Source: Streptomyces longispororuber (GTDB lineage: Bacteria; Actinomycetota; Actinomycetes; Streptomycetales; Streptomycetaceae). Taken from it: a stretch of 42,520 nucleotides of DNA. Below the pieces are notes generated by a model. It saw nothing but the letters and a program-made list of their open reading frames with translations. It was not told the origin of the DNA and made no database searches. A program made the position numbers and the translations under genes. This document shows positions 22,979-32,212 of the stretch, one piece after another. Position 1 is the stretch's first letter. Each line of letters opens with the position of its first letter. The DNA is taken from positions 1 to 42,520 of the forward strand of contig NZ_JAMOLN010000070.1 of NCBI RefSeq assembly GCF_024448165.1. The letters run 5' to 3'.

Positions 22979-25262
22979 GCGGGCCGCCGCCGTCGGCGCC
23001 GCCGTCCGTGGTGGTGCCGCCGGTGTCCTGACCGCCGTCCGTTTCCCCGTTCGTGCCGCCGTCGGTGGTGCCGCCGTCCGTCTGGCCCTCGGTCTGCCCC
23101 TGGTCGGTGCCGCCGTCCTGGTCGCCGGTGGTGGCGCCGCCGGTGGCGGGGGGCCCGGAGGTCGGGGGCGCGGGTTCGTCGGACGTGGCGGGGGCCGACG
23201 GTGACGTGTCGGTCTCCGCCGGGGTGGAGGGCAGCGGCAACTCCTCGGCGCCGTCCTCCAGTTCCAGGTCGAAGTCGTTCGCGGGCGTGCCGGCCAGTGC
23301 CTTCTTCGTGAACTGGGCCCAGATCTGCGCGGGGAATCCGCCGCCGTTGATGCGCGGCAGGCCCGCCGCCCCGTAGAGCGAGGTGTGCGCGCCGGTGTCC
23401 GGGTCCTGGCCCATCACCGCGACCACGGTCGCCAGATCCGGCGTGTACCCCGCGAACCAGGCCGCCTTGTCCTCCTCCGCCGTACCCGTCTTGCCGGCGG
23501 CGGGGCGGCCCGCGGCCTGGGCGGCGGTGCCGGTGCCGCCCTCGACGACGGACTGCAGGACCGACGTCGTGGTGTCGGCCGATTCGCGGCCGACCGACTG
23601 CCGGGTGTCCTGCTCGGGCAGCTCGACGTCCTCGCCGTCCTTGCTGATGGACTCCAGCAGCGTGTACCTGCCGTGCTTGCCGTGGTTGGCGAGCGTCGCG
23701 TACGCCTCGGTCATGTCCAGGACGCTGGCGGTGGCCGGGCCGAGCGCGATGGAGGGCGACGCCGTCAGATCGGGGGTGCTCTCCGGGAGGCCGAGGTCGA
23801 TCGCCGTCGCCTTGACCCGGCCGGGGCCGACGTCGACGGCCATCTGCGCGTACACCGAGTTCACCGACTTGTCGGTGGCGGCCCGCACGGTGATGGGGCC
23901 GTAGGAGACGCCGTCCTCGTTCTCGGGGGCGTACGTGCCGCCGTCCCAGCCCTGCACGGGGCGCTTGTCGGTGCCGTCGTAGATGGTGTTGGGCGTGATG
24001 ACGCGGCCGTCCTGCGTCGTCGAGCCGTTCTCGACGGCGGACGTGAACACGAACGGCTTGAAGGTGGAGCCGACCTGGTAGTCGCGGCGCGTGGCGTTGT
24101 TGACGTACTGCTGCGTGTAGTCGATGCCGCCGTACATGGCGAGGACCTTGCCGTTGGCCGGGTCGATGGCGGCGCCGCCCGCCCGTACGTTCCGGTCGAC
24201 CTTGCGGGCGTCCTTGTCGATCTGTGCCATCAGCCGGTCGTCGACGGCGTCCACGAACGCGTCCTGCTTCTTCTTCTGGAGGGTGGTGGTGATGCGGTAG
24301 CCGCCGGTGGCGAGGGTGTCCTCGTCGAGGATCTTGTTGTCGATGATGAAGTCCCGCACGGCGTCCCGGATGTAGCCGCGCTGTCCGGACAGGCCGGTCT
24401 GGCCCTTCGCCTCGTCGGGCACGGGGAACGTCATGGCCGCGCGGTCGGCCGCGGACAGCCACTTCTCCTTGACCATGCCGTCCAGGACGTAGTTCCAGCG
24501 GGCCACGGCCCGCCCCTTGTTCTCCGGGTGCGCGATCACGTCGTAGGCGCTCGGGGCGTTCAACAGGGCGGCCAGATAAGCACCTTGAGCGGTCGTCAGG
24601 TTCTCGACGTCGGTGCCGTAGTACGCCTGGGCGGCGGCCTGGATGCCGTACGCGTTGCGCCCGAAGTAGCTGGTGTTGAGGTAGCCCTCCAGGATGTCGT
24701 CCTTGGACTCCTCCCGGTCCAGCTTGATCGAGATGAAGAACTCCTTCACCTTCCGGGAGACCGTCTGCTCCTGGCCCAGGTAGTAGTTCTTCACGTACTG
24801 CTGCGTGATCGTGGAGCCGGACTGCTTGCCCTTGCCGGTGACCGTGTTCCAGGCGGCGCGCAGCATCGCCTTCGGGTCGACCGCGGACTCGGAGTAGAAG
24901 TCGCGGTCCTCCGCGGCGAGCACCGCGTGCTGCACGGCCTTGGGGATCTGGGCCAGCTTGACGTTCTCCCGGTTGACCTCGCCGTCCCGGGCGATCTGGG
25001 TGCCGTCGGCGTACAGGTACACGTTGCTCTGCGCGGTCGCCGCCGAGTTGGCGGGCGGGATGTCCACGAGGAAGTAGCCGAGGGCGAACAGGCCGACGCA
25101 CAGCAGGACGAAGCCGATGAGGCCGCCCAGCAGCATGCGCCAGGTGGGGACGAGGCGTCGCCAGCCCGTGCGCTTGGGGCGCCCCGGCTTCTTCGCCTTC
25201 CCCTTCCCCGGGTCCGCGCCGGTCGGCTCCTGCGCAGGCTGCTGCGGCTCGTCGGTGCTCAT
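22923..25262 (-). CDS. Bifunctional class A penicillin-binding protein
   Basis: 779 residues. A basic cytosolic N-terminus is followed by one helix (about 43-66). The GT51 transglycosylase comes first: catalytic E118 in LAAEDRDFYSESAVDP, SGSTITQQYVKNYYLG, KVKEFFISIKLDREESKDDI. The transpeptidase follows: S399-T-F-K402 (GSTFKPF), S466-V-N468, and K591-T-G-T. The last ~120 residues are disordered Thr/Gly/Asp/Gln repeats (DGGTTDGGTNGETDGG), probably a cell-wall-spanning tail. The final 18 codons overlap the convergent gdx gene. It polymerises and cross-links peptidoglycan. An adjacent palindrome (25288-25302) may control expression. Confidence 0.96.
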   Translation of the reverse strand: MSTDEPQQPAQEPTGADPGKGKAKKPGRPKRTGWRRLVPTWRMLLGGLIGFVLLCVGLFALGYFLVDIPPANSAATAQSNVYLYADGTQIARDGEVNRENVKLAQIPKAVQHAVLAAEDRDFYSESAVDPKAMLRAAWNTVTGKGKQSGSTITQQYVKNYYLGQEQTVSRKVKEFFISIKLDREESKDDILEGYLNTSYFGRNAYGIQAAAQAYYGTDVENLTTAQGAYLAALLNAPSAYDVIAHPENKGRAVARWNYVLDGMVKEKWLSAADRAAMTFPVPDEAKGQTGLSGQRGYIRDAVRDFIIDNKILDEDTLATGGYRITTTLQKKKQDAFVDAVDDRLMAQIDKDARKVDRNVRAGGAAIDPANGKVLAMYGGIDYTQQYVNNATRRDYQVGSTFKPFVFTSAVENGSTTQDGRVITPNTIYDGTDKRPVQGWDGGTYAPENEDGVSYGPITVRAATDKSVNSVYAQMAVDVGPGRVKATAIDLGLPESTPDLTASPSIALGPATASVLDMTEAYATLANHGKHGRYTLLESISKDGEDVELPEQDTRQSVGRESADTTTSVLQSVVEGGTGTAAQAAGRPAAGKTGTAEEDKAAWFAGYTPDLATVVAVMGQDPDTGAHTSLYGAAGLPRINGGGFPAQIWAQFTKKALAGTPANDFDLELEDGAEELPLPSTPAETDTSPSAPATSDEPAPPTSGPPATGGATTGDQDGGTDQGQTEGQTDGGTTDGGTNGETDGGQDTGGTTTDGGADGGGPLNGLMSPSGRRSPQEAAR

Positions 25263-25287
25263 GTCCTGTGGAACTCCTGAATCGCGT

Positions 25288-25302
25288 CGTACGTCACGTA
25301 CG
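25288..25302. promoter_or_regulatory. Palindrome between the PBP and ABC exporter genes
   Basis: Seven-base perfect arms CGTACGT-C-ACGTACG, 26 bases upstream of the penicillin-binding protein start and about 105 bases from the first ABC permease. It is placed well for an operator in a divergent promoter region. Confidence 0.4.
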
Positions 25303-25407
25303 CCTCGTATGACACATAAGACTCCTACATCACCCCGAAAATGCGTGGCAGGCGACGCCCGCCCTCCACTAGGCTCCTGCGCTTCGGTCCGATCCCGGGA
25401 GGCGTGC

Positions 25408-26220
25408 GTGGGACAAGTGCGGCTGTACGCGGCCGTCGCCGCCGGCGGGTTCCGGCGCTACGCGACCTACCGGGGCGCCACCTTCGCGGGCGTCTTCACG
25501 AACACCGTCTTCGGCCTGATCATCGCCTGCACGTACATCGCGCTGTGGGACGAGCGGCCGCACCTCGGCGGCTACGACCAGGCGCAGGCGCTCACCTTCG
25601 TGTGGGTGGGGCAGGCGATGTTCTCGGTGATGATGCTCGGCGTGCCCTCCGGGTTCGAGGCCGAGCTCGCCGAGCGGATCCGCAGCGGTGACATCGGCGT
25701 CGACCTGTACCGGCCGTGCGACCTCCAGGCCTGGTGGCTGGCGCAGGACCTGGGGCGGGCGGTGTTCCAGCTGCTCGGGCGCGGTGTCGTGCCGATGGCG
25801 GTCGGCGCGCTGGTGTTCCGGCTGGCGCTGCCCACCGAGCCGTGGCGCTGGCTGGCCTTCCTGTTCTCGGTGCTGCTCGGCCTCCTCGTCAGCTTCGGCC
25901 TGCGCTATCTCGTGGCGCTGTCCGCGTTCTGGCTCCTGGACGCGAGCGGGGTGGCGCAGATGTACGGCATCACCGCCACGTTCTTCTGCGGAATGCTGCT
26001 GCCGCTGAACGTCTTCCCCGGCGCGTTCGGCGACGTCGCCCGCGCCCTGCCGTGGTCGGCCCTGCTGCAGGTGCCCGCCGACGTCCTGATGGGCACGGCC
26101 GGCGGTCGCGGAGTGCTCGGCAGCTACCTCTTCCAGGCCGCCTGGGCCGCCGCGATCCTCGGGGTGGGACGGCTGCTGCAGACGGTCGCGACCCGGCGGG
26201 TGGTGGTGCAGGGTGGCTGA
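25408..26220 (+). CDS. ABC-2 type exporter permease, first subunit
   Basis: 270 residues from GTG 25408, with GGGAGG five bases upstream; the frame extends upstream across the promoter region and was trimmed. There are six hydrophobic segments. The ABC2_membrane_6-type pattern is visible: FRRYATYRGATFAGVFTNTV, then ALTFVWVGQAMFSVMMLG, AELAERIRSGDIGVDLYRP (cytosolic loop contacting the ATPase), and GMLLPLNVFPGAFGDVARAL. It pairs with the next gene, with which it overlaps by eight bases, and with the ATPase after it. The substrate is unknown. Confidence 0.9.
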   Translation: MGQVRLYAAVAAGGFRRYATYRGATFAGVFTNTVFGLIIACTYIALWDERPHLGGYDQAQALTFVWVGQAMFSVMMLGVPSGFEAELAERIRSGDIGVDLYRPCDLQAWWLAQDLGRAVFQLLGRGVVPMAVGALVFRLALPTEPWRWLAFLFSVLLGLLVSFGLRYLVALSAFWLLDASGVAQMYGITATFFCGMLLPLNVFPGAFGDVARALPWSALLQVPADVLMGTAGGRGVLGSYLFQAAWAAAILGVGRLLQTVATRRVVVQGG

Positions 26221-27037
26221 CCCGATCGGCCAGGTCCGCGCCGGAGCCCGCGCGTTCCGCATGATCAGCGGCATGTGGATCCGCTCCACGCTCACCTACC
26301 GCGCCTCGTTCGCGATGACGACCGTCGGCAACTTCGCCCTGACGGGCCTGGAGTTCGTCGGCATCCTGCTGATGTTCTCGCAGGTCGACCGGCTCGGCGG
26401 CTACTCGCTGCCGGAGATCGCCTTCCTCTACGGGACGGCGGGCGCGGCCTTCGGGCTCGCCGACCTGTTCGCCGGTTCGCTGGGGCGGCTCGGCACGCGG
26501 GTGCGGGACGGGACGCTGGACGCGTTCCTGGTGCGGCCCGCGCCGGTGCTCGCGCAGGTGGCGGCCGACCGGTTCGCGCTGCGCAGGCTGGGCCGGGTCG
26601 TGCAGGGGCTCGCCGTCCTCGGGTGGTCGCTGCTCGCCCTGGACGTCGCCTGGACGCCGGTGAAGGTGCTGCTCGTGCCGGTGCTGCTGATCAGCGGCGG
26701 CGCGATCTTCTCGGCCGTCTTCATGGCGGGCGCGGCCTTCCAGATCGTGGCGCAGGACGCGGCCGAGGTGCAGAACGCGGCCACGTTCGGCGGCAACGCC
26801 ATGCTCCAGTACCCACCGACCGTCTTCGGCGACAACCTGCTGCGCGGCGTCACCTTCGTCCTGCCGCTCGCCTTCGTGAACTGGCTGCCCGCCCTCTACA
26901 TCCTTGACCGCCCCTACCCCCTCGACCTGCCCAGGTCGCTCGCCTTCGCACCGCCCCTGGTGGCCGCTGCCTGCCTGGCCGCGGCGGGGCTCGCGTGGCG
27001 GGCGGCACTTCGCGCGTACCGCAGCACAGGGAGCTGA
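26213..27037 (+). CDS. ABC-2 type exporter permease, second subunit
   Basis: 274 residues from GTG 26213, which overlaps the stop of the first permease, so the two are probably translationally coupled. The family pattern is parallel to its partner: MISGMWIRSTLTYRASFAM, EIAFLYGTAGAAFGLADLFA, RLGTRVRDGTLDAFLVRPAP (ATPase-contact loop) and LQYPPTVFGDNLLRGVTFVL. Six helices are likely. The heteromeric pair would form the membrane channel of a drug or lipid exporter. The ATPase starts seven bases after the stop. Confidence 0.9.
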   Translation: MADPIGQVRAGARAFRMISGMWIRSTLTYRASFAMTTVGNFALTGLEFVGILLMFSQVDRLGGYSLPEIAFLYGTAGAAFGLADLFAGSLGRLGTRVRDGTLDAFLVRPAPVLAQVAADRFALRRLGRVVQGLAVLGWSLLALDVAWTPVKVLLVPVLLISGGAIFSAVFMAGAAFQIVAQDAAEVQNAATFGGNAMLQYPPTVFGDNLLRGVTFVLPLAFVNWLPALYILDRPYPLDLPRSLAFAPPLVAAACLAAAGLAWRAALRAYRSTGS

Positions 27038-27043
27038 ACACGT

Positions 27044-28057
27044 ATGTCGGACACGGTGGTCGACGAGGCGGTGCCGGGCGCGGCGTCCGCCGCGGCCTTC
27101 ATCGAGGTGGACGGGGTCGAGAAGGTCTTCGACGTGCGCCGCAAGGCGGGCTTCCTGCGGCGCACGCGGCACGAGGTGCGGGCCGTGGACTCGCTCTCCT
27201 TCACCGTGGCGCGCGGCGAGATGGTCGGCTACATCGGACCGAACGGGGCGGGCAAGTCGACGACGATCAAGATGCTGACCGGCATCCTGACGCCGAGCGC
27301 GGGCCGGCTGCGCGTCGCCGGGATCGACCCGTCGCGGCAGCGGGCGCGCCTCGCCCACCGGATGGGGGTCGTCTTCGGGCAGCGCACGACGCTCTGGTGG
27401 GACCTGCCGCTGATCGACTCCTATCGGCTGATGCGGCGGATGTACCGCATCCCGGACGGGCGCTACGCCGAGAACCTCGCCCGCTGCGTCGAACTCCTGG
27501 AACTCGGCGACCTGTTGGAGGTGCCCGTACGGCAGCTCTCGCTCGGGCAGCGGATGCGCGGGGACATCGCGGCGGCGCTGCTCCACGACCCCGAGGTGCT
27601 GTACCTGGACGAGCCGACGATCGGCCTCGACGTCGTGTCGAAGGTCAAGGTCCGGGCGTTCCTGCGGGACTTGAACAAGGAGCGGGGCACCACCGTCCTG
27701 CTCACCACGCACGACCTCACCGACATCGAGCAGCTGTGCCGCCGGGTCATGGTCATCGACCACGGGCGGCTCGTGTACGACGGGGAGCTGGACGGACTGC
27801 ACGACCTCGGCGGCGGTGAGCGCACCCTCGTCGTCGACCTGGAGCGCGAACTGCCGCCGCTGGACGTCGAGTTCGCCCGGGTCGTACGGGTGGAGGGGGC
27901 GCGGCAGTGGCTGGCGTTCCCGGCCGGGCAGTCGGCGGCGCCGCTCGTCGCCCGGATCGCCGAGCGGTACCCGCTGGCGGACCTCTCCGTCCGGGAGCCG
28001 GACATCGAGTCGGTGATCGCGCGGATGTACGCCCGGGACGCCTCCGTCGCGCCCTGA
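27044..28057 (+). CDS. ABC exporter ATPase
   Basis: 337 residues. Walker A is GPNGAGKST (65-73), the Q-loop region is VVFGQRTTLWWDLP, the signature is LSLGQ (165-169), Walker B is VLYLDE (185-190), and the switch histidine is in TTHDLTDIEQL. A C-terminal ~90-residue extension (ERTLVVDLERELPPLDVEFA...) resembles the regulatory tail of ABC-2 ATPases of this type. With the two preceding permeases it makes a complete exporter. The adjacent penicillin-binding protein suggests, but does not show, an envelope substrate. The order permease-permease-ATPase is less common than ATPase first. Confidence 0.94.
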   Translation: MSDTVVDEAVPGAASAAAFIEVDGVEKVFDVRRKAGFLRRTRHEVRAVDSLSFTVARGEMVGYIGPNGAGKSTTIKMLTGILTPSAGRLRVAGIDPSRQRARLAHRMGVVFGQRTTLWWDLPLIDSYRLMRRMYRIPDGRYAENLARCVELLELGDLLEVPVRQLSLGQRMRGDIAAALLHDPEVLYLDEPTIGLDVVSKVKVRAFLRDLNKERGTTVLLTTHDLTDIEQLCRRVMVIDHGRLVYDGELDGLHDLGGGERTLVVDLERELPPLDVEFARVVRVEGARQWLAFPAGQSAAPLVARIAERYPLADLSVREPDIESVIARMYARDASVAP

Positions 28058-28076
28058 CGCCCTTAGTCTGAACCGT

Positions 28077-28949
28077 ATGACGGACTCATCCGGCGCAGAC
28101 TCCGGCGCAGACCTGCCCGACCGCTCCGACGACTCCTCCGCGGCGCCCGATCTGCGGGCCTCCGACGCCGACCGCGAGCAGGTCGCCGAGCGGTTGCGGG
28201 ACGCGCTCGCCGAGGGCCGGCTCGACATGGAGGAGTTCGAGGAACGGCTCGACGCGACGTACAAGGCGCGTACGTACCGGGAGTTGGCGCCGCTGACCCG
28301 GGACCTGCCGGGGCCCGGGGCGCCGGCCGCGCCGGTGAACCTGGTGAAGGGGCCGCTGCCCGAGGGCGCGGTCGACTGGGCGGCGCGGATCGGTGGCGAG
28401 GCCACGTCCACGTGGGGCGTCGGCGTCCTGTCCGGGTTCCAGCGCAAGGGGCGGTGGACGGCGCCGCGGCAGTTCAACTGCTTCACGTTCTGGGGCGGCG
28501 GTGAGATCGATCTGCGCGAGGCGAACTTCGAGGCCAAGGAGGTCGTCGTCAACTGCGTCGCGATCATGGGCGGGATGAACGTGGTGGTGCCGCCCGGCGT
28601 CGAGGTCGTCGTGCGCGGCATCGGGATCATGGGCGGTTTCGACCACTCGGAGGAAGGGGTGCCCGGGGATCCGGGGGCGCCGCGGGTGGTGGTGACCGGG
28701 TTCGCCTTCTGGGGCGGGGTCGGGGTGGAGCGGAAGGTGACGCGGGCGGAGCGGCAGCGGCTCAAGGCCGAGCGGAAGGCGGCGCGGCGTGGCCTCCTTG
28801 AGGGGGGTGGGGGGCGGCACGAGCTGTTGCACGGGGATCGGTTCGACCGGCACGCCGACCGGTTCGACCGGCACCGGGAGCGGCTCGAGGAGCATCTTGA
28901 CCGGTTGGAGGAGCGGCGCGAGCGGCGTGACCGCCGGCACCGGGACTGA
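28077..28949 (+). CDS. DUF1707 (SHOCT-like) and LiaF-like domain protein
   Basis: 290 residues. An acidic Ser/Asp-rich start is followed by the DUF1707 motif APDLRASDADREQVAERLRD and ALAEGRLDMEEFEERLDATY. The middle has a LiaF/cell-wall-active-antibiotics-response type beta repeat: CFTFWGGGEIDLREANF, VNCVAIMGGMNVVVPPG, VRGIGIMGGFDHSEEG, VTGFAFWGGVGVERK. The last ~80 residues are a highly charged helix with repeated DRFDRHADRFDRH units. No transmembrane segment is evident. LiaF-type domains serve envelope-stress sensing, which fits the exporter and penicillin-binding protein nearby. It starts 19 bases after the ATPase gene. Confidence 0.87.
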   Translation: MTDSSGADSGADLPDRSDDSSAAPDLRASDADREQVAERLRDALAEGRLDMEEFEERLDATYKARTYRELAPLTRDLPGPGAPAAPVNLVKGPLPEGAVDWAARIGGEATSTWGVGVLSGFQRKGRWTAPRQFNCFTFWGGGEIDLREANFEAKEVVVNCVAIMGGMNVVVPPGVEVVVRGIGIMGGFDHSEEGVPGDPGAPRVVVTGFAFWGGVGVERKVTRAERQRLKAERKAARRGLLEGGGGRHELLHGDRFDRHADRFDRHRERLEEHLDRLEERRERRDRRHRD

Positions 28950-29035
28950 GCGCTCCGCGGTGCCGTGGGTCTTTGCCGCGCCGTGGCCGGGCCCCGTGTG
29001 AGTGGTGCGCCGCACCGGGGGCCGCCTTGCTCACC

Positions 29036-29054
29036 CTGCCGCCCCAGGCGGCAG
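29036..29054. terminator. Hairpin between the DUF1707 and GDSL genes
   Basis: CTGCCGCC-CCA-GGCGGCAG, an eight-base perfect stem, with another stem GGTGC-GCC-GCACC just upstream. It separates convergent genes, so a two-way terminator is likely though no T-run follows. Confidence 0.5.
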
Positions 29055-29105
29055 ATTGCCCAAGGCGGGGGTGGGGAGCCGATGTGTTGGACGGGGTGCC
29101 GCTCG

Positions 29106-30428
29106 CTAGAGTTCCGCGCCCGTTGAGCCCTTGAGGGACGACACGTCGAAGCGCTCGGCCATCCGTCGGTAACCCGCGTCGCTGGGGTGCAAGTGGTCGC
29201 CCGAGTCGTACTGCGGCAGCAGCTTGCGGGGGTTGTAGGGGTCGCGGAGCGCCTTGTCGAAGTCGACGTAGTTGTCGAAGACCTTGCCGCCGCGGATCTG
29301 CTCGTTCACGCCCTGGCGGACGGACTCCAGGTGCGGCTTGTAGCCGCGGTGGCCCTGGAACGGCATGAGCGTCGCTCCGACGACCCGCAGACCGCGCTGG
29401 TGCGCCTGGCGGACCAGCTCCTGGAGACCCTCCACGATCTTGTCGGGGTCGGTCTGCTGCGGGTTGCGCAGGATGTCGTTGATCCCGAGGTCGATGACGA
29501 CGGCCCGGACCCCGGACCGGCTCAGCGCGTCGCGCTCGAAGCGGGACAGGCCGCTCGGGTTGTTGGCGGGGCGGCCGTAGCCGTCGGACAGGACGCGGTT
29601 GCCGCTGATGCCCTGGTTCACGACGCCGTAGCGCGGGGCACCCGACTCCGTGCGCAGCCGCGCCGCGAGGACGTCCGTCCAGCGGCGGTTGGCGCCCATC
29701 GTGGAGGTGATGCCGTCGGTGAGCGAGTCACCGAGGACGACGACCGTGCCCTGCGCCTCGTTGCTGAGCACGTCGAGCGCGGTCACATAGCGCCAGTACG
29801 GGCTCTGCTCGGTGTACTGCGTGCCGTTCGGCTCCTCGACGAGGTCGCCGTTCGCGACGTACGACATCTGCCGCGCCTGCGGGTGGTACGTGACCGGTCC
29901 CGACGGGGTCGGCGAGTACGTGGTGACCAGCATGTCGGAGTCGCCGGGCACCTGGAGCCGGACGGCGTCGCTGAGGACCTGGCGGCCGGCCGGGATGACG
30001 ACCGAGGTGTTCCCGGCGAACGTGAGGCGCCGCACCGTGCCGGCCAGCGCCGCCGGGCTGCCCGGCGCCGAGGCCACGGCGAGCGAGGCGTGCGTGACGC
30101 TGAGGGGCTGCTGCCCGTACAGATTGGAGAGCGTGATGCGGGCGCTGGTGCCGGCGATGCTGGTGTGCACGACGTTACGGATGGACCGGCCGAAGAACCC
30201 GTTCGTCTCCGTGCCGGGCTCGGCCCCTGCGGGCGAGGCGGACCAACTGCCCGCCCAGGTACCGGTGGAGGCAGGTGCGGCCGAGCCGCGCGGGTGCGCG
30301 CCGCCCGCCTGGATCTCTCCGTCGTCGCCGCGCAACACGCCGGAGAAACCGACGTATATGGCGGCCGAGATCACGACGACGACCGCGACGAGCGCGGCCA
30401 ACAAGGCATAACCGTGACGCCTGGTCAT
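29106..30428 (-). CDS. Secreted or anchored SGNH/GDSL hydrolase
   Basis: 440 residues from ATG 30428 (MTRRHGYALLAALVAVV), with GAGGAG 11 bases upstream; an upstream in-frame ATG adds 22 non-hydrophobic residues. The N-terminal helix may be a signal peptide or anchor. A jelly-roll-like beta domain (about 56-210: GTWAGSWSASPAG, SIRNVVHTSIAGTSARITLS) precedes the SGNH domain: nucleophile S235 in VVLGDSLTDG, GISGNRVLSDG, DLGINDILRNP, and D411/H414 in GDHLHPSD. This layout fits an extracellular esterase/lipase or carbohydrate deacetylase of the SGNH superfamily. No partner is visible. Confidence 0.92.
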   Translation of the reverse strand: MTRRHGYALLAALVAVVVVISAAIYVGFSGVLRGDDGEIQAGGAHPRGSAAPASTGTWAGSWSASPAGAEPGTETNGFFGRSIRNVVHTSIAGTSARITLSNLYGQQPLSVTHASLAVASAPGSPAALAGTVRRLTFAGNTSVVIPAGRQVLSDAVRLQVPGDSDMLVTTYSPTPSGPVTYHPQARQMSYVANGDLVEEPNGTQYTEQSPYWRYVTALDVLSNEAQGTVVVLGDSLTDGITSTMGANRRWTDVLAARLRTESGAPRYGVVNQGISGNRVLSDGYGRPANNPSGLSRFERDALSRSGVRAVVIDLGINDILRNPQQTDPDKIVEGLQELVRQAHQRGLRVVGATLMPFQGHRGYKPHLESVRQGVNEQIRGGKVFDNYVDFDKALRDPYNPRKLLPQYDSGDHLHPSDAGYRRMAERFDVSSLKGSTGAEL

Positions 30429-30723
30429 GCGGTGTGTGTCTCCTCGGGCAGGGGGAGCCCGAGGCTCCGGTGTGATGAACCCATGATGCGGCATGGGTCA
30501 GGACCGTCGAACAAGGGGGCCGACACTGCCCCCCTCCGCCCATGGAGACGCCGGGAACTCGTGGTTCGTTCCGGTAGTGGGTCAGGAAGGGACAATGTGT
30601 GAGGGGAACGACAGTCGGCCGGGCGGACGACGGGAAGGCGATCGACGCGGCAGCGCGTCATACAGGGCGATGCGCACGGCCGACGTGCGGGACCGACGCG
30701 GATGATCGAAGCGGAGTGGCTGA

Positions 30724-32160
30724 GTGGACGGCGACGTGGGCAACGAACCGAGCGGACCTGGCGGAGCGAGTGGACCGAGCGGGCTGAACGGACCGACGGA
30801 GAGAACGCTGGACCGGACGGCGGACAAAGCGGGTGAACCGGACAGTGGGGAGTATGCCCGCACGGCCCCGGCCCAATCCCGCGCCGGCCGTCGCTTCACC
30901 GCGGAGTTCAGCCCCGCGGACGAGGAGAAGCGGCGCGGCGTCCGCCGGATGAAGCTGACGGCGACCGGCCTCCTCGTCTTCGTCGCGGTCGTCTACGTCC
31001 TGGCCACCTGGGCGGAGCACGCCGGGGCGGGCGCCTGGGCCGGATACGTCGCGGCGGCCGCAGAGGCGGGCATGGTCGGCGCCCTCGCCGACTGGTTCGC
31101 GGTCACCGCGCTCTTCCGCCACCCGCTCGGCATCCCCATCCCGCACACCGCGATCATCCCGAAGAAGAAGGACCAACTGGGGCTCTCGCTGGGCGAGTTC
31201 GTCGGGGAGAACTTCCTCTCCGGCGATGTCGTACGGGACCGGCTGCGGGCCGTCGGCATCGGCAGCCGGCTCGGCGCCTGGCTGTCCGAGCCGGAGCACG
31301 CCGACCGGGTGACGGCCGAGCTGGCCACCGCGCTCAGGGGAGCCCTGACCGTCCTGCGCGACTCCGACGTGCAGGCCGTCGTCGGCGAGGCGATCACCCG
31401 CCGCGCCGACAACGCGGAGATCGCGCCGGGCCTCGGCAAGATGCTGGAGAAGGTCGTCGCCGACGGCGGGCACAAGCGGGTCGTCGACCTGGTGTGCACA
31501 CGGGCCGCCGACTGGCTGGTCCTGCACTCGGACTCCGTGATGGACGCGGTGCAGGGCGGAGCCCCCGGCTGGACCCCGCGGTTCGTCGACAAGCGGGTCG
31601 GGGAGCGCGTCTACAAGGAGCTGCTGCGCTTCGTCACGGAGATGCGCGACATGCCGGAGCACCCGGCGCGTGGCGCGGTCGACCGTTTCCTGCGCGACTT
31701 CGCGGGCGACCTGCAGTCGGACTCGGACACCCGGGCGCGCGTCGAGCGCCTGAAGTCGGAGGTCATCGGCCGCTCCGAGGTGCAGGACCTGATCGCCTCG
31801 ACCTGGTCGGCGGTCCGCTCGATGATCGTCGCGGCCGCCGAGGACGAGCGCAGCGAGCTGCGCCTGCGGGTGCGGGCGTCGCTGCTCTCGCTGGGGCGGC
31901 GGATGGCCATCGAGCCCAAGGTGCAGGCCAAGGTCGACGGCTGGGTGGAGGGCGCGGCGGTGTACGTCGTCACCACGTACCGCGCCGAGATCACCTCCCT
32001 CATCACGGACACCGTGGCGGGCTGGGACGCGGAGCACACGTCCCGCAAGATCGAGGCGCACATCGGGCGCGATCTGCAGTTCATCCGGATCAACGGCACG
32101 GTGGTCGGGTCGCTCGCGGGCCTGCTGATCTACACGGTGTCGCGGGCGCTCGGGGCGTGA
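30724..32160 (+). CDS. DUF445 family membrane protein
   Basis: 478 residues from GTG 30724, with GGAG upstream. The first ~70 residues are Gly/Pro/Asp/Arg-rich and disordered. The DUF445 core begins RRGVRRMKLTATGLLVFVAV with the first helix, then AAAAEAGMVGALADWFAVTALFRHPLG in two halves, IPHTAIIPKKKDQLG, and GEFVGENFLSGDVV. A long helical middle region follows, and a final helix VVGSLAGLLIYTVSRALG returns to the membrane. The family is widespread and its function is unknown. The 295 bases upstream, shared with the divergent GDSL gene, show no gene I can support. Confidence 0.9.
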   Translation: MDGDVGNEPSGPGGASGPSGLNGPTERTLDRTADKAGEPDSGEYARTAPAQSRAGRRFTAEFSPADEEKRRGVRRMKLTATGLLVFVAVVYVLATWAEHAGAGAWAGYVAAAAEAGMVGALADWFAVTALFRHPLGIPIPHTAIIPKKKDQLGLSLGEFVGENFLSGDVVRDRLRAVGIGSRLGAWLSEPEHADRVTAELATALRGALTVLRDSDVQAVVGEAITRRADNAEIAPGLGKMLEKVVADGGHKRVVDLVCTRAADWLVLHSDSVMDAVQGGAPGWTPRFVDKRVGERVYKELLRFVTEMRDMPEHPARGAVDRFLRDFAGDLQSDSDTRARVERLKSEVIGRSEVQDLIASTWSAVRSMIVAAAEDERSELRLRVRASLLSLGRRMAIEPKVQAKVDGWVEGAAVYVVTTYRAEITSLITDTVAGWDAEHTSRKIEAHIGRDLQFIRINGTVVGSLAGLLIYTVSRALGA

Positions 32161-32212
32161 TCCCTGGTCGGCGGGGGACCTGTGGAGCCCTTTCCCTCGA
32201 CGAGGAGGGGTA

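Noticed and set aside
22831..25101. 756-codon second frame on the same strand as the penicillin-binding protein
   Set aside because: Arg/Gly/His-rich product typical of an off-frame reading; the other frame holds all GT51 and transpeptidase motifs.
25970..28765. 931-codon minus-strand frame over the ABC exporter genes
   Set aside because: Antisense shadow of three well-defined plus-strand genes.
30590..30723. Small ORF beginning at an ATG after GGAAGGG, upstream of the DUF445 gene
   Set aside because: Product is Arg/Gly-rich and short without family; better explained as leader sequence.
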